Source: Manihot esculenta
Taxonomy: Eukaryota; Streptophyta; Magnoliopsida; Malpighiales; Euphorbiaceae
Assembly: GCF_001659605.2 (NCBI RefSeq)
Contig: NC_035161.2
Location: forward strand, 34,877,191-34,941,190
Reading direction: 5' to 3'
DNA: 64,000 nt
The position numbers were made by a program, and so were the translations under genes. Below the pieces are notes generated by a model. The model worked only from the letters and a program-made list of their open reading frames with translations. It was not told the origin of the DNA and did not search any database. How positions within the stretch are numbered: position 1 is the first letter of the stretch; the number at the start of each line of letters is the position of its first letter. Below are positions 32,641 to 47,600 of the stretch, piece after piece.

Positions 32641-35600
32641 ATGGATCGAATCCAAGCAACAAACGAGCTCGCCTTCCGGGTCGGGTTCTCCGGTTACAGT
32701 GGACACCTCAGGGTTGAGCCTCTCTCCACCGTAGAGCGCACCAACCCCTTGAAGTCGCTCCCTGATTTTATTCTTGTAAGTGCCCCAATCTGTTTAATTA
32801 CATTGGCGCTTTGTATACGCTGTGCAATTCAAACTCTATCACATGGCTGTATAGTCTAGGGCGTTGCTGCATATCTCAGGCGTTCTTGTGGATTCTGATT
32901 CTTAGCTTAATGCATTATTTTTATACTTATAACTCACATGAAATGACTTTAATAACTTTAACATTCATCGCTAATGAAATTGGAAGGAAAGGCGTTACAG
33001 TAGATATTGTTGGGTCTTTCGATCTCATTTACATTTTGTATTTGCGAGTTTATGGTAAAAAAAAAATATTATATAACTAGTCAGAAATGCTTAAATACAA
33101 AATTCTATTGGTGAAATTTGGTTGAGGTTGAAATCTAGGTGCAAAATAAAAGAATTCAATGATTTAGTTCAGTAATTTCGTCAGTGATCTAACCACAGTG
33201 GCTTGCTTTGCTACGAGTGCTTAAGAATTTAAACTTCCGAATTAGTATTATTCCTGCTTCATTCATATCTTATTTCAGTATTTGAAATCATAACGTATGA
33301 CCAAAGAATAGCGTTGTACTTGTGATGAATAATTTTTATCTTAATGTTTTACAGCCGCCGGCCTTTCCTAGGGAGACTTATGAATCGATAAAGGAGCACC
33401 TAGAAGAGGAATATCTCATGCCAAGATTAGACTCTGATGAGTTTTCAGCAGAAAAAGCTGGAAGGCAGTGGGATTTTGATTGGTTTGAGAGGGTAAAAAT
33501 AATACAGGATCCTTCCTTGCCACGCTCCATTGTAATTCCAACTTGGGAGTTACCTTTCAGAAGACAAAAGTTGGGATCTGAACAAGGAAGGTGGGAACCA
33601 AATTCAGTACAGGTATGTGGTTTGGTTCAAATGTGTTATTTTTCTCCTGAGGAATTTCTATCCACTTAACATACGAGTATAGTAACAGAGTTTGTTTTAC
33701 TGTAAAAATTTCACTAGAATGGCCTTGCCAAGGGAGATTTGTGAGTTTCGCAGGACACCTGACGTTCATCATTTTCTATCTTTTCGATTTTAACTTCTGC
33801 TAGAGAACTGGTTTGTTATATTGTTTAGGTCGATGTGTCAGAATTAACTGTTGGAGCTCAAGAGACTGGTCCGTTGCCACGTGTTGCTGGACCTGCAAAG
33901 GACTTCGTGAGAGGAAGCATCAACAATCGCCCTTTTCGCCCAGGAGGTTTGGATGATCAATCTGTAGAGAGAATTCTTCCTGCTGGTGCTACTAATGGTG
34001 AATGGGTGCATGAACTGCTGAATGGTGGTCCAGCTCAGTCCATTGCTCCAAGCCTCAAGCAAGGATTAGACCTTGGTGAGCTTAAGGTAATCAAATACAT
34101 ACAAATAAAAACTTCAAACAATATACTGTTTAAAAGTATGATGTTCATAATAGATTTGATATGAGTTCTCTTATACTTTCCTTTCTGTATTTCTTTTGAA
34201 GGCATATCCATCCTCATGGAATGTTTACAAGGACAAAAGTCCAATCAATACCTCATCAAAAGAAAAGTTGGTATATTATGGCTTATTTTTCCAATTCGTC
34301 TAATTTGATTATATGAGTTACTAGCGCTCAAATATCATCTGTTTAGAATATATCATGTCTGGATGATGTGTTACTGTGTTTTGCAGAATGAGTTGTCTGT
34401 ACAGTTTGATGACTTGTTCAGAAAGGCCTGGGAGGAGGATATTATTACAGAACATGAGGGAGATGGTATGCAGTATTTGTGTGTTTGTCTTTTTCATGAG
34501 CATCTTTTAAGTCCTATAATCTTGTAGGCAAAGAACTATGAAGGAGCGAGATAAAATTTCCCCCCTTAATTTGGATGATGGAAGAAATTGGGTCTAAGTA
34601 GCGTGATAAAAATTTCCCCCTTTAATTTGGATGGTGAAAGAAATTGGGTTTAAGTAGAGGATATTGAGAAGGGTTTGTAATTTGTTTGACTGAAGAAGTT
34701 ACAACAAAAAACCAGATGGAAGAGTCCTACATGGAGCATATAATAGTACAATGTGTCATTTGGTTTGCTTTTGGCGGATATAATTAAGAACAAATATTTA
34801 TAATCATCAAATTACTGAATTGAATACAATACAAATTGAGTCACATACAATACTGTAGAGATGAAATCAGGCATGAATATGATTCTTAAGTTGTTCCCTT
34901 TATTTTTCCTCCTTTTCTGAACAGGTTAATTAAATATATTTTCATAAATGAGTGCTGAAAGCTAGGATTTGATGATTAAAGCAAGAATAATATTATAGTG
35001 ATTTTTCTTTGTTTTGTATTTATGGAATTTCCATTGAGCATTGCCTTTTTGTTAACTTGTACATGTGGTTGGTTTGTTATTTGGAAAAGGACATTGTCCA
35101 TGTTCATCTTCTATTCATCATCCAGGAAAGCTAAAAGGTTAAATTTTTGTTGGAAACATAAAATCTGTTCTTAGTTCCTCTCTTCTTTATCTTTTAAATT
35201 GAGTTAATTTATTATTTATTATTATTAATACAAAGCCTTTTTTGACCAAGCAGTGCCAAATCCTAGGTACACTTTTATTCTTGTATTGATAATTCGAATT
35301 TAACAGAATGTAGGGAGTCTTTGCTTGTCTAGATCCCAAACCCAATGGGCTTTTGTTTGAGAGGGTGTGTTAGAAGTATAAAACCCACAATTGGGCCCTC
35401 GTGTACAATACTACAATTCTGAGTGATTCTTTGAGACTTTTCCTTTTTTCTAAATAGTTTTTAAATCTACAAATTTGAGCCTCCAACAATGGCATTCCCA
35501 ACATCGTAGACTTTCAATTTTCTCTTATTCTTCTACTTATTTAGCTGTGGGGTTAATACGAATTTTGCTTGAGAAGGTCATTTGTCAGAAGCGAATTCTT

Positions 35601-38600
35601 TGAAGTCTGATGAGGAAGTGGGCAACATTGATGTGCTTGAAAGTGTGCCTGAGACTGAAATGTCTGTGTTGGATGAGATTTTTTCTGCTGAACCAGAAGG
35701 ATTGACATCAAAATCTGGTGGAACTGGCGATGCTGATGGCAGCAAGCAGAAAGAGGTAGCAGCTATTATCACATTTGAGCAATATTATGTCTTTTTCTTA
35801 GCATCTCAGAGTGTTTGTGTTCCTTGTGTTAATTCTTTGATTTTACAACTCCATATGTTGACAGGCATGGGCTCTTAGTGGCAATAGTGAGTGGATTGCA
35901 AAACACTTCTATGAGCTAGTTCCTGACATGGCACTCAATTTTCCTTTCGAATTGGATACATTCCAAAAGGAGGTACTAATCAATACAAATCTGATGCTTC
36001 TTCTTCTTCTTCTTTAAAAAATAAAAATATTCTTTAACAAAGTAGGCTTAAGCTGCATAAAATATTTTCTATAAGAATGGTGTATGTTGAACTTTCCAAA
36101 CTATAAGAAGTTGTGGCACGCATGATCAAAAAACTTTTTAATTTTCTTTTTGCAATTTCTTTAAGAAAAAGTTCAAAAGAATAATTTTGAATCTCACTTT
36201 TTAACTAGTATCTCCAGGGGAACTACATATCTTTTCAATATTCTTCTTTGATGTCACTTATTAGTCTCACTTCTTACACATAGCTTAGCGAATTCAAAAT
36301 ATGCCTAAGTGTATAAAGCCTTCTAATTTCATTTTATAAAGCCTTGTGAGAATTCGAACTAAAGGGCACAACTCATTTTGATTATCGCATCCTTCTCCCC
36401 TTTTTGATATGATGATTATTGCAGGCTATATATTATTTGGAAAAGGGAGATTCTGTTTTTGTGGCAGCTCATACCTCAGCGGGAAAGACAGTTGTGGCAG
36501 AATATGCTTTTGCTTTGGCATCAAAAGTACTGTCTTCTGAATCTAGCATATGGATTGAGTACATAATTTTGTTTACTGAAAATCTAGTTCTCTTACAGCT
36601 TCCCAAGTGTTGCAAAATATATATTGTAATTAAATCTCATGTTTTGGTGCCAAGAAATTTTTGTTGATATTTTTCATGTCATGCAGCACTGCACCAGAGC
36701 TGTCTATACTGCTCCAATTAAAACTATCAGCAATCAAAAGTATAGAGATTTTTGTGGGAAATTTGATGTTGGCCTTCTTACTGGGGATGTTAGCTTGAGG
36801 CCAGAGGCTTCTTGTCTCATTATGACCACTGAAATATTGAGGTCAATGCTTTATCGAGGTGCTGATATTATAAGAGATATTGAATGGGTAAAGTGGTTGG
36901 GTTTGCCTTTTAACTTTTTTTCCTTATAAAGTAATCTCGCTTATGCATTGGATGCATAGAAATCCTTTCATTAATGTAAATTTTCCATATTCCATTTTAA
37001 TGATAAACTACTGAATTATTATTACTTACCATTCTTTTGCTGCCTATGAGATAGGTCATTTTTGATGAAGTTCATTATGTCAATGATGCTGAAAGAGGTG
37101 TTGTTTGGGAAGAAGTTATAATCATGCTTCCAAGGCATGTGAATATTGTCCTGCTTTCAGCCACGGTATCTATATACTTCTTCCTCTGTGCAATGGAACA
37201 TTGCCATTGTGGTTTATTGCTGTTGATAATAGTGTATTGACGTTAATGGTAATTGAAGTTGCAATAAGCATTTTGCATGTCATATTGCTCCTTATTTGGC
37301 ACCACAATATGCAGTAAGCTTATTTTATCATGACCAAAATTTGGGAGCACTTGCAAGACTTTTTGGGAATTTTATTGTTTGATCTATTGGCACAGTTTAC
37401 CTAATTGACCATCTAAAGAAATGAATTTTGGACTTAGAGGATCTTACTCAATTCTTGCTAAGATTGGTTACTGGGGCTCTTTGGAGAAGCCCATTTCAAA
37501 TTTTCTGTTACTCAGTTATGCTTATGCTCTGAAAGAACTTCTGAACTTGTTTGGTTTCAGTTTTGCTAACTTAAAATAGTAAACTATTATTATTGTTAAT
37601 AGAAGGTTTTAATTGAAGCCACAAAAATCCTCCATTTCCATACTTTTTCAAATCAGAATCACCTGGAACTGGAAGTGAAGTCTATACTTTGTTACCTATC
37701 TTGTATGTGACAATCCAAGTTGCTTCTTAAAGATTGAATGAGTTGTGTACCGTTTACAGTATAATTATGCTTCCCCTAGAAGGTCGTAAATCACCTGACA
37801 TGGCTACATAACATATTTTGGTGCAAGTCTGTGTTTGCTCTGCCCCTTCTCCTTGGGCTGAAGCATTGACAAAGTGTTCATTGTTTGTCACAGGTGCCAA
37901 ACACAGTTGAATTTGCAGATTGGATAGGTCGGACAAAACAAAAGAAAATCCAAGTTACTGGGTTAGTAGATTCTTATTGTGATAAAAATGTTTAGCTTGA
38001 ATTTTTTTAATGAATTGTGACTTGTGAATTTCTATTAACTTTCAGTTAAGCTTTTCATAATTTCAAGTCTCTTAATAATAAGAGTACAGCAGCAAGGAAA
38101 TTTACCATATCCTTTCGTTTTCATACTGATTCAATTTTCTATTTAATGCATCTCTGTTCAGAACTACAAAAAGACCAGTCCCATTGGAGCATTGCCTTTT
38201 CTTTTCTGGAGAACTTTACAAAATATGTGAGAATGAAACCCTTATACCTCAGGGACTGAAAGCTGCTAAAGATGCAAGCAAGAAAAATAAAGCGAACTCA
38301 GTTGGTAGTGGGTCATTAGCAATGCGGGAGGGGGCTCATGTTCAGAAACGTGAATATTCTAATCGCAGCAAACAGAATAAGCATTCTGGTCCACAAAATA
38401 CTGGAAGCTTCTCTGGGATTAGTGGGGGAAATCAAAACAATGGAGGTGGCCAAAATAACTGGGGATCAAGGAGGTCAGAGGCTTCCCTATGGTTGCAGCT
38501 TGTTAACAAGCTATCAAAGAAATCTCTATTACCTGTATGTGATATTTTGTCTTCTTGAGTTTATCTAATCGAGAATATAAATTGCTTATTAGTTTAATTT

Positions 38601-41600
38601 TATGGTCACACAGTGGCTTCTTTTCATAACTTGTTGCCTTAATGGGAAAAAGAGAATGAATTCCATAGATAATTATGGCATTATTTGATATCTCGAAAGA
38701 TTTTTTTTTGGGTTAAATATTTTTGGTCTTCTTTGGAGTTTCATTTTTTAAACATGGATAACGATTCATGTTTTGAAAATCAAACTTGGAATAATTTTTT
38801 CGTAACAGATTCGCATTCTTGAAAGAAATGATGTCATGTAGCATACTTTATTTCATCATTGGAGAAGAGAATGCACAAACAGTTTGAGATTTTAAAGATT
38901 TGTATAGTTGTGAAAACAAAGGATTGATAGACAAATGAAAAAATTGAATTTCAAGTTAAAAATTGGAATAGTTCTTCAAGTGGAAAATTAGAAACTAGTT
39001 TTCTGGATTTTCTAAGTCTATAACTGAATCTCGGCCTTGTGCTCCCAGGTAGTAATATTTTGTTTCTCAAAGAATCGGTGTGATAAATCAGCTGATAGTA
39101 TGACTGGAACTGACCTCACTAGCAGTTCTGAGAAAAGTGAGATCCGTGTTTTCTGTGATAAAGCATTTTCGCGACTAAAAGGATCTGACCGAAATTTACC
39201 ACAGGTTTAACAGCTACATTTTTATATTCTATTTATATAACTACTTGGGAATCAGGATTCACATGTGCTGATTTGATCTGCAGATTGTTAGAGTTCAGGG
39301 CCTTCTTCGTAGAGGCATCGGTGTACATCATGCTGGACTGCTTCCAATTGTTAAAGAAGTTGTAGAAATGCTTTTTTGCCGTGGTGTCATTAAGGTAATG
39401 TCATTTTATTCCGATCACTGGATTGACTGTACATCTTATTGCAGTTACACTTAGTTTTGGGCTTTGATGTGGTTATTGTGGATGCTCTTATTGTCAAAGA
39501 AACTATGCAATTGAAGTTTCATGATGATATTTTCGGGAAGTGGAAGAAGAGTTGAAGTTTCAATTAATATTACTTTTAGGCAGTTCCGCTCATGATTTTC
39601 GTTAATTTTTTCAAATGCTATAATGTCCTGTAACTGTTTCTTTGTAGGTATTGTTTTCAACAGAGACATTTGCTATGGGGGTTAATGCCCCCGCTAGAAC
39701 GGTGAGTTTTGCTTAGTTAATTTTGAAGAATTGGAATAGCATGTAGTGTTAAGGCGGTATGCTCCTGTCATGGTGACTACTAATTCTTTGTTTATTCTTT
39801 CTCTTCTATCAATAAATTATTCATTTGTTATTTATCTTTTATAATTGAGTTTTATTTTCTTTTCCTCTGTAATTGTTCTATTGGTGTTTAATATTTTTTG
39901 AATTTTTAAATGGCAAACAAATATTGGAGGGGATTTTGTTGAAAAAAAAAGAAAAAAGTTATGGCACTGAATTAGATTGAAGCAGTTGTCCTGAATGACT
40001 TCGAAATGGGCATGGATCAAGAATCAAAATAAAGAACATATGCCTGATATGGCTGTTTAACTCTTAGTAGTGTTGGTATTCATAATATCATCAGCCTTAG
40101 GTTACAACTGCTATATTTCCAATCAAGTTTTGGGGGTGATGTTATTGTCAAGTAAGAATCAAGAATTGTAATTTTCATTATAATATACTAATAATATGTA
40201 GCATTGAGCTTTCTAATCCTTTGATTGCTGGAATCATGGTGCTTATAACAAACCTGAACGATTTCAGCTCTACCTCCTAGTGACAACTAGATAAAATGCA
40301 TACTCCTACATAGTTTGTTTCCATATGTACTTGAGTGCCCTCACAATACTTTGCATTGTTATATACTATCAGTATCGCTATAAAATAATAAATTTTTCAA
40401 CATATTTTTGATTTTTTATCACTCAAATGACATTAAAAATGTATGTTAAAAGTGCATATAAAATTCTGGATTTCTTTTTGTTTTGTTTTTTTGATGCTAT
40501 ATGATAATAAATTGAATTGATGTACTCAACTTAGATTAAATTTCATCGAGTGTGATGAAATAGAAAAAACATTATATAATTGTGATGCTTTGTCTATTAT
40601 TAATGGCAACAATCTCTACTTATTTTACTCTATAAATTTTACGTCTACTAAATAATACATATTTTTCAAGAAAAAATACTGTTTGTATTTTTGTTTGTTG
40701 TCACGTTGATTTTCAAAAAGAAAAAAAACAATGTTTACTAATCCAATTTCCTCTTCTACTAGAATAGATGAAAAAAATTATATTATAGAAGTCAAAATTG
40801 ATATCATAACGTTGAGTTCTCTAGTTAAGGATCCTGTCATAGGTCGATGAATTGCCGAATCTTCAACTGCAGCAGCCTTTCCCTTATTTCTATTTCTTTC
40901 TCGTTTTGCTGAACCCATGATTGCTGTGATGGAGCTCGTTGGAGGGAGCCCCGTTACCTCAAGACTCGTTAAAGAGAGCCTCTAATCTCGATTTGCATCT
41001 CGGAATATGCTTGCTTTATTCATAAAATTCATCTCTATAAACAGAGATTACAAATAGAGTCCTACTGCAAATAGTCCTAAGTAAATCAGAAATCCTACTT
41101 AAAATAAAATAGCAAAATCCAAGTAAATCAGAAGTCCTACTTAAAATAACATAGCAAAATCCCTATCAGAATAAAATAGCAAAATCCTTATTAGAATAAA
41201 ATAGCACTATGACAGCATATTCTTAGTCTAATAAAACTCATCCTTATCTGAAACTAGTCTTTTCTATAAAGGGCGATTAAGTGTTTGAGCTGCGATCTAC
41301 TTGCTGCTGTCGATGATAAGTCTTGCCAATAAAAGCGTCTGTAATGTCACTCCCTCCTTCAGAAAATAGCTTGTTCGCAAGCTAGTAATCTGGATAAGCC
41401 TGTTGAAAGTCATCCAAAGTCTTCCACATGGCATCGGAAGCTGCTAAACCAGTCCATTGAACTAAGACTTCCCAAATCTCTCGGTTGAGATGTGCTCGGA
41501 TGATGTGCTTGTATGGGAAATGCGTGACCATCTGTCATAGGTGGTAATGCGGATATTGTTGTTGGCGGAATGCCTTTAAAAGGCTTTAGCAAAGAAACAT

Positions 41601-44600
41601 GGAAGACATCATGGATCTTGCTGAAGGAAGGCAAAGCGGCCACATTTCCTACTTTTTGCAGCATCTGAAATGGGCCATAAAACTTCAGCAGCAACTTGTT
41701 TCCTTGCTGTTTTGTAATAGTGAAACAGCGACAAGGATGCAAATGAAGCCAAACTCAATCATCATTCTCAAAAGAAATATCTATGTGCCCTTTATCATAG
41801 TATTGCTTCATGTGTGCTGAAGCTTAGTGTAGGCGAAATTTGACTTCTTCCATAACTTGATCCCTTTCTTTTAATGCCACATCAACAGCCTCCACACAAG
41901 CAGAACGAGCAGAACTTGAGTCGTAGGACAATAATTGAGGTGGTTCTGTGTCATAAACATGGAATTGAGTCGTAGGACAATAATTGAGGTGGTTCTGTGT
42001 CATAAACATGGAATGGCGTAGTTTTGATTGCTGTGTGGAAGGAAATATTATAACAAAATTTCACCCATGCTACCCAATCCACCCAACTTTTGGGTTTGTC
42101 ACTGACAAAGCATCTCAAGTATATTTCAAGGGTACGATTCACCACTTTGGTTTGACCATCCGATTGAAGGGTGGTAAGCCAAAGAAAAGGCCAATTTGGT
42201 TCGCACCAAATGAAATAACTCCTTCCAAAATTACTGGTGAAGATAATGTCCCGATCGCTGACAATTGACTCGGGCACACGATGTAGTTTCACAATATTGG
42301 AAAAGAAAATATGAGCAACTGTCACTACTGTGTAAGGGTGTCACTACAACCAACAAAACAGTCTTACCTTTCACTCTCGGCAAACCTTCAATAAAATTCA
42401 TTGATATATGAGACTATTTCTGAGATGGAAGTGCAAGGGGTTGAAGTAACCCCGCAGGATGCAAGTTTGATGTTTTATTCTTTTGACAAATAGAACAAGA
42501 AGTAACAAATTCCCTAATTGCTGACTTCATACATGTCCAGAAGAAATCGCTGCGAATGCGATGAAGTTTTTTCTGAACCCCTTCGTGGATGCCATCGTAG
42601 TCGGCACTTATTATCATAGGGATTAATGGTGAATCTGGAAGAAGGTAGATTCTATTCAACCCATCGCGTATTGTCCACGCGGCATCCATTTGCCCATCTG
42701 AAATTTATTATTGCAACTAAGATAACTTTGTGGAAATTGCAATCTCCTGTCGAATGGCATCAAATATCATAACGGTAGGAGAAGAAACTGTCATCAATTG
42801 TCCTTCCTTTTCATGTCGACGAAAAAGTGCATCTACCACTACATTATGCTTGCCCATCTTGTATTCTACTCGCTCCAAGAGATACTTGAGACTGTAATGA
42901 TCTGTTCGGATGACAAAAGACCTTTCCCAAACATAAGGCTGCCAATGTTGAATGGCTTTAGCTAGTTCGATCAATTCACGTTCATAGGCAGCTAATTTGT
43001 GATGTCGAACGGCCAATTTTCTATTGAAAAAGTCAATAGGATGCTATTGTTGGTGCGTCACATTCCATTTCAAATTCCTTTTCAAAGTTTGGCAAGCAGA
43101 GGACTGGGGCTTGAATCAATGCCTGTTTCAATTTTACAAAAGAAGTTGCTACTTCATTATTCCAGTTGAAGTTGTTTTTCTTGAGAAATTGTGTGAGCGG
43201 TGCAACGATGGTACCATAATCTCGAATGAACTTCTTATAATAGCTAGTAAATCAGAGGAACCCGCATAGAGCCGTGATAGAATGTGGGAGAGGCCATTTT
43301 GTTATGGCTTGAATCTTGGTGGCATCCGTAGATACACCTGTAGCAGTATTAATGTGGCCCAAATAGAAAACTTATTCTCCGAATGAGCACTTTGATTGTT
43401 TTAAGGACAGGCAATGGGAACGAAGTAGTTGAAATACTTACGGTATGTGATGCAAATGTTCCTCCCATGTTTTGCTGTAAATTAGAATGTCATCAGAGAA
43501 AATCAAAACAAATTTCCGAAGGTAATGTTGAAATACCTCATTCATCAATGCTTGAAATGTTGAGGGAGCATTGGTGAGGCCAAAGGGCATGACTAGAAAC
43601 TCAAAATGCCCATGATGAGTTCGAAATGTTGTTTTCTCCATGTCTTCTTTTTTCATCTGGACTTGATGATAGCCGAATCATAAGTCCAACTTAGTAAAAT
43701 ACTGAGCTCCGTAGAGTTCATCAAGTAATTCATCCACAACTGGAATTGAAAATTTATCCTTCATTGTTTTAGCATTCAGCTCACAGTAGTCCACAGAAAA
43801 TCGCCATGACCTGTTTTTTTAACCAACAATACTGGTGAAGAAAAAGAAAAGTGGCTTGGACGGATAATTCCTTAGCATAGCATCTCATCACACTGTTTCT
43901 CAATTTCATCTTTTTGAAGGTAAGGATAGCGGTATGGTCGGACTACTACCGGCGAAGAACCTGGAAGTAAACAGATACGATGGTCACATTTCCTGATAGG
44001 CGGCAATCACATGGGTTTTTGGAAGAGGACTGAGAAGTTCTCTAGTAATGTATCCAAGGGCTGTTGGTTCATGGTGGATCTAATCAAGTGAACCTATGGT
44101 AGAGGATCAAAGTGGAGTCCCTCCAAGCCGATGCATTGGTTTTCACACTGAAAATTCATGGTTAGCACTCTATCTTGCCTAATTTGAGTAACCATTGAAC
44201 ATCTAAAACAATAGCAAAACCATCTAGGGGCATAATGTAAAAGTCGATTGGAAAAAACACATGCGATGGATAGTTTTTCCTTGCTCCTCTCCATGCTAGG
44301 AATTTTTTGGCCATTTGCTAGTGTCACTTGCACACCATATGCTGATCAATTGCTATTTTCAAGCATTGAGCTGCTACTTGGTTAAGAAAATCATGTGTGC
44401 TGCTCGAGTAGCAGCTAAGAAAATTATGTGCTGCTTGAGTCCACCAACACCTTCATTGGACAGCCCTGTATTTCAGCTATCAGTTACATGGTTCTGGATT
44501 TATATATGTTTTTGGAATTGCGTGCAATGAAATTGCCGGATTGTCCTCAAATCCTTCTTCTTCTTCAAGTGCCACATGAGTATCGTTCAGTTCTAACCAA

Positions 44601-47600
44601 AATAGTTTTTTGCATTGATATCCAAGGCTATACAATTCATCGCAATTGTAACACAGTCCTTTTGCCTTTCTATCTGCCATTTCACTTCTGGATAATTTTT
44701 TTATAAACAGGGTTGCGTTGCTACTTCCGGAAATAGTCATGGAGCTTGCTGCCATCCCCGACAGTGCCTTGCTGGTGGAAGGAGCTTGCATAAGCTTATG
44801 ATTCAACCACATTTTTTCAGCGGCCTACATTCTTACTTAGATGTTGTTTCCTTTCAAAGGATCGAGTAATACTCATAGTTGTGACCAAATTTGGAGGATT
44901 TTGCATTTCGACATCCAATTGCATACTTTCGGTTAACCCAGTAGTAAAAAGATAAACTTGCTGGTCTGCCCGGACCGTATTAGCTCGTGCTAGGATGTAT
45001 TGGAATTGCTTTTGATATTCTTCTATACTTTCTGTTGTTTCAGGTTGACCAACTCTCCCAAGGGATTTGCCTAGGACATCTCAGGTTTCTCCTAATTCAA
45101 TTTGTAGAACCATAGTTGAGCTTCTCCTAATAGATGGAATGCTGCCAATCCCACCTTGTCCTCCTCCAGCATCCGTTGATTAACAAAAAACTATTCGCAC
45201 CTGTGCAACCAGCTTAAAGGATCGTCAGAACCATCAAACACTGGAAAATCTAGCTTGGAATATCTTGGCATCATTCCAGCAACAGGACGACCTTTCATTG
45301 GCTCGGAATGACTTTTCGAGTGATTGTTGTTACTGTTGTCGATTCCTTCCTCAAGTTCCTTGCTTCGGGTTGGGTTCGAGTTCCCCACCAGCTCCATTAT
45401 TTGTCGCAACAGAGCCTGAATTTGTGCTTCCAGGCGGGATTCTGATAGTGCTGCTCGAGCTTTATTCTGGGCCTGAGTTTTCTGGAATAATGCTCACAAA
45501 TCATCCCTTGATTCTCCACACTTGGCTCTGGTACTAAGTTGTTGAGTTCTCTAGTTAAGGATCTTGTCACGGGTCGATGAATTGCCGAATCTTTGGCTGC
45601 AGAAGCCTTTCCCTTATTTTTGTTTCTTCCTCGCTTTGCTGAACCTGTAATTGCTGTGATGGAGCTTGTTGGAGGGAGCCCCTTTACCTCAAGATTCGTT
45701 AAAGAGAGAGCCTCTAATCTCGATTTGTATTTCAGAATATGCTTGCTTTATTCATAAAATTCATCTTTATAAATAAAGATTACAAATAGAGTCCTACTGC
45801 AAATAGAAGTAAATCATCAGAAGTCCTACTTAAAATAAAATAGCAAAATTCAAGTAAATCAAAGGTCCCACTTAAAATAAAATAGCAAAACCCCTTTCAG
45901 AATAAAATAGCACTATGACAGCATATTCATAGTCTAATAAAACTTATTCTTATCTGAAACTAGTCTTTTCTAGAAAGGACGATTAAGTGTTTGAGCTGCG
46001 ATCTACTTGCACTTGCTGCTGTCAATGATAAGTCTTGCTGATAAAAGCGTCTATAACACATAATCTCCTCTCTAGCTTCCTTTGTCTCTTCAACTAAATG
46101 CTGTGAAAAAAGGGACGGCCACTGATGTGAATAAAATAAAACAATGTTTTTTAATTGTCCCTGTAAATCAAATGCTGTGAAAAAGTAGCCATAGCAAATG
46201 TTTACTAGGGCCCAGCTTGGAAGTAAATCTGAAAAGACAAAAGCACCTAGAGCGAAAAAGACAAATGTCTCAATTAACTATAAAAATTCGGTGAAAGCAT
46301 GCTCCAACAGTGCCAAAGTCATTTCAAAGTAGCACTGTGCACCCCTTATGGGTTTTAATGTATTAGAATAGATTCTTAAATCTAGTCTCAACTTTCCTGA
46401 AAATAATTTGCAGGTTGTATTTGATACTTTAAGGAAGTTTGATGGTAAGGAATTTAGACAATTGCTTCCTGGCGAATATACTCAAATGGCAGGTCGTGCT
46501 GGCAGAAGAGGGCTTGACAAAATTGGTACAGTTGTTGTGATGTGCCGTGATGAGATCCCTGAAGAGAGGGATTTGAAACATGTTATTGTTGGAAGTGCTA
46601 CCAGGCTTGAATCTCAGTTTCGATTGACTTATATTATGATCTTACATCTCCTCCGTGTAGAGGAACTAAAGGTACTTCTCAGATTGGTGTGTAGTTTCAC
46701 ATGTAATTGTGCTTGTTGACAATGGCCATGTGCATGCCTGAACTAAAATTAGCTATCCCTCTAGCTGGTAGCACATTTCAGTGTCTTTATATGTGTCACT
46801 TGCCTCTGCATATGTACCTGTATTAGATGTAGATCCTCAAAAAGGAGTGATGGATGATAAACAAAATATATCTATTCAAAGTTTTAACTTATTCTTTTCC
46901 TTGGGGAAAAATTTTTCCTTCGCAAATTAGAACTTCGTCTTGCATTCTTAAAGCTTTCTTGTGTATTGGACTTGGGATTTCTGAAGATATATTCACACAT
47001 GATATATAGAAAAGTGAAAAGCATGAAATTCAAACAGATTTTGCAGATGTAATTCCCTTGAATTTTCTGCTCATTTCATGAGGGCAAAAGCTTTGTTATT
47101 CAGACACTAATATAATGTACTTGTCAAGGTTAATTTCCCCATGAGCTTCATTAAAATCAAATGCCAGAAGATTGTTACTCAAGAGTGTACTCCAACCAAG
47201 CTGTTATGTGGAGTTCCTTCTGCCAAAGAATTGGTTTCTGTGTATAGCATTAAATATTTAATATTTATAGTTAATTACATCAATTGCAAATTTTTTTTGT
47301 GTGTGTGTGTGTTTTTTTATTGCTTTCCCTTTGCTGTATCTCATTACAAGTCTAGCTTTTTGTAAATTATTTTTTTGCATTAAATTATTTTTAGCCGAGG
47401 TTTATCCATCAAGTGAGTTCATTTCACTAGATCCCTAACTTAACTGCAGGTGGAGGACATGTTGAAAAGAAGTTTTGCTGAGTTCCATGCTCAAAAAAAA
47501 CTTCCTGAAACACAACAAATTCTGATGCGGAAACTTGCTCAGCCTACCAAAGCTATCGAGTGAGTATATTATTGAACTAATATCTTTGTCAATTTTGGCT

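Larger units (their letters stand above)
40810..46058 (-). mobile_element. Decayed Ty3/gypsy chromovirus in SKI2 intron 15
   Basis: 5249 bp, antisense to SKI2, flanked by CATAA (40805-40809 and 46059-46063). LTRs are at 40810-41346 (537 bp) and 45540-46058 (519 bp), clearly diverged. A PPT-like GAAGGAGGGAGTGA lies beside the left LTR (about 41350-41365). A PBS with two mismatches to TGGTATCAGAGC adjoins the right LTR (about 45527-45538). The inner region carries gag and pol fragments in several frames. Confidence 0.88.
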
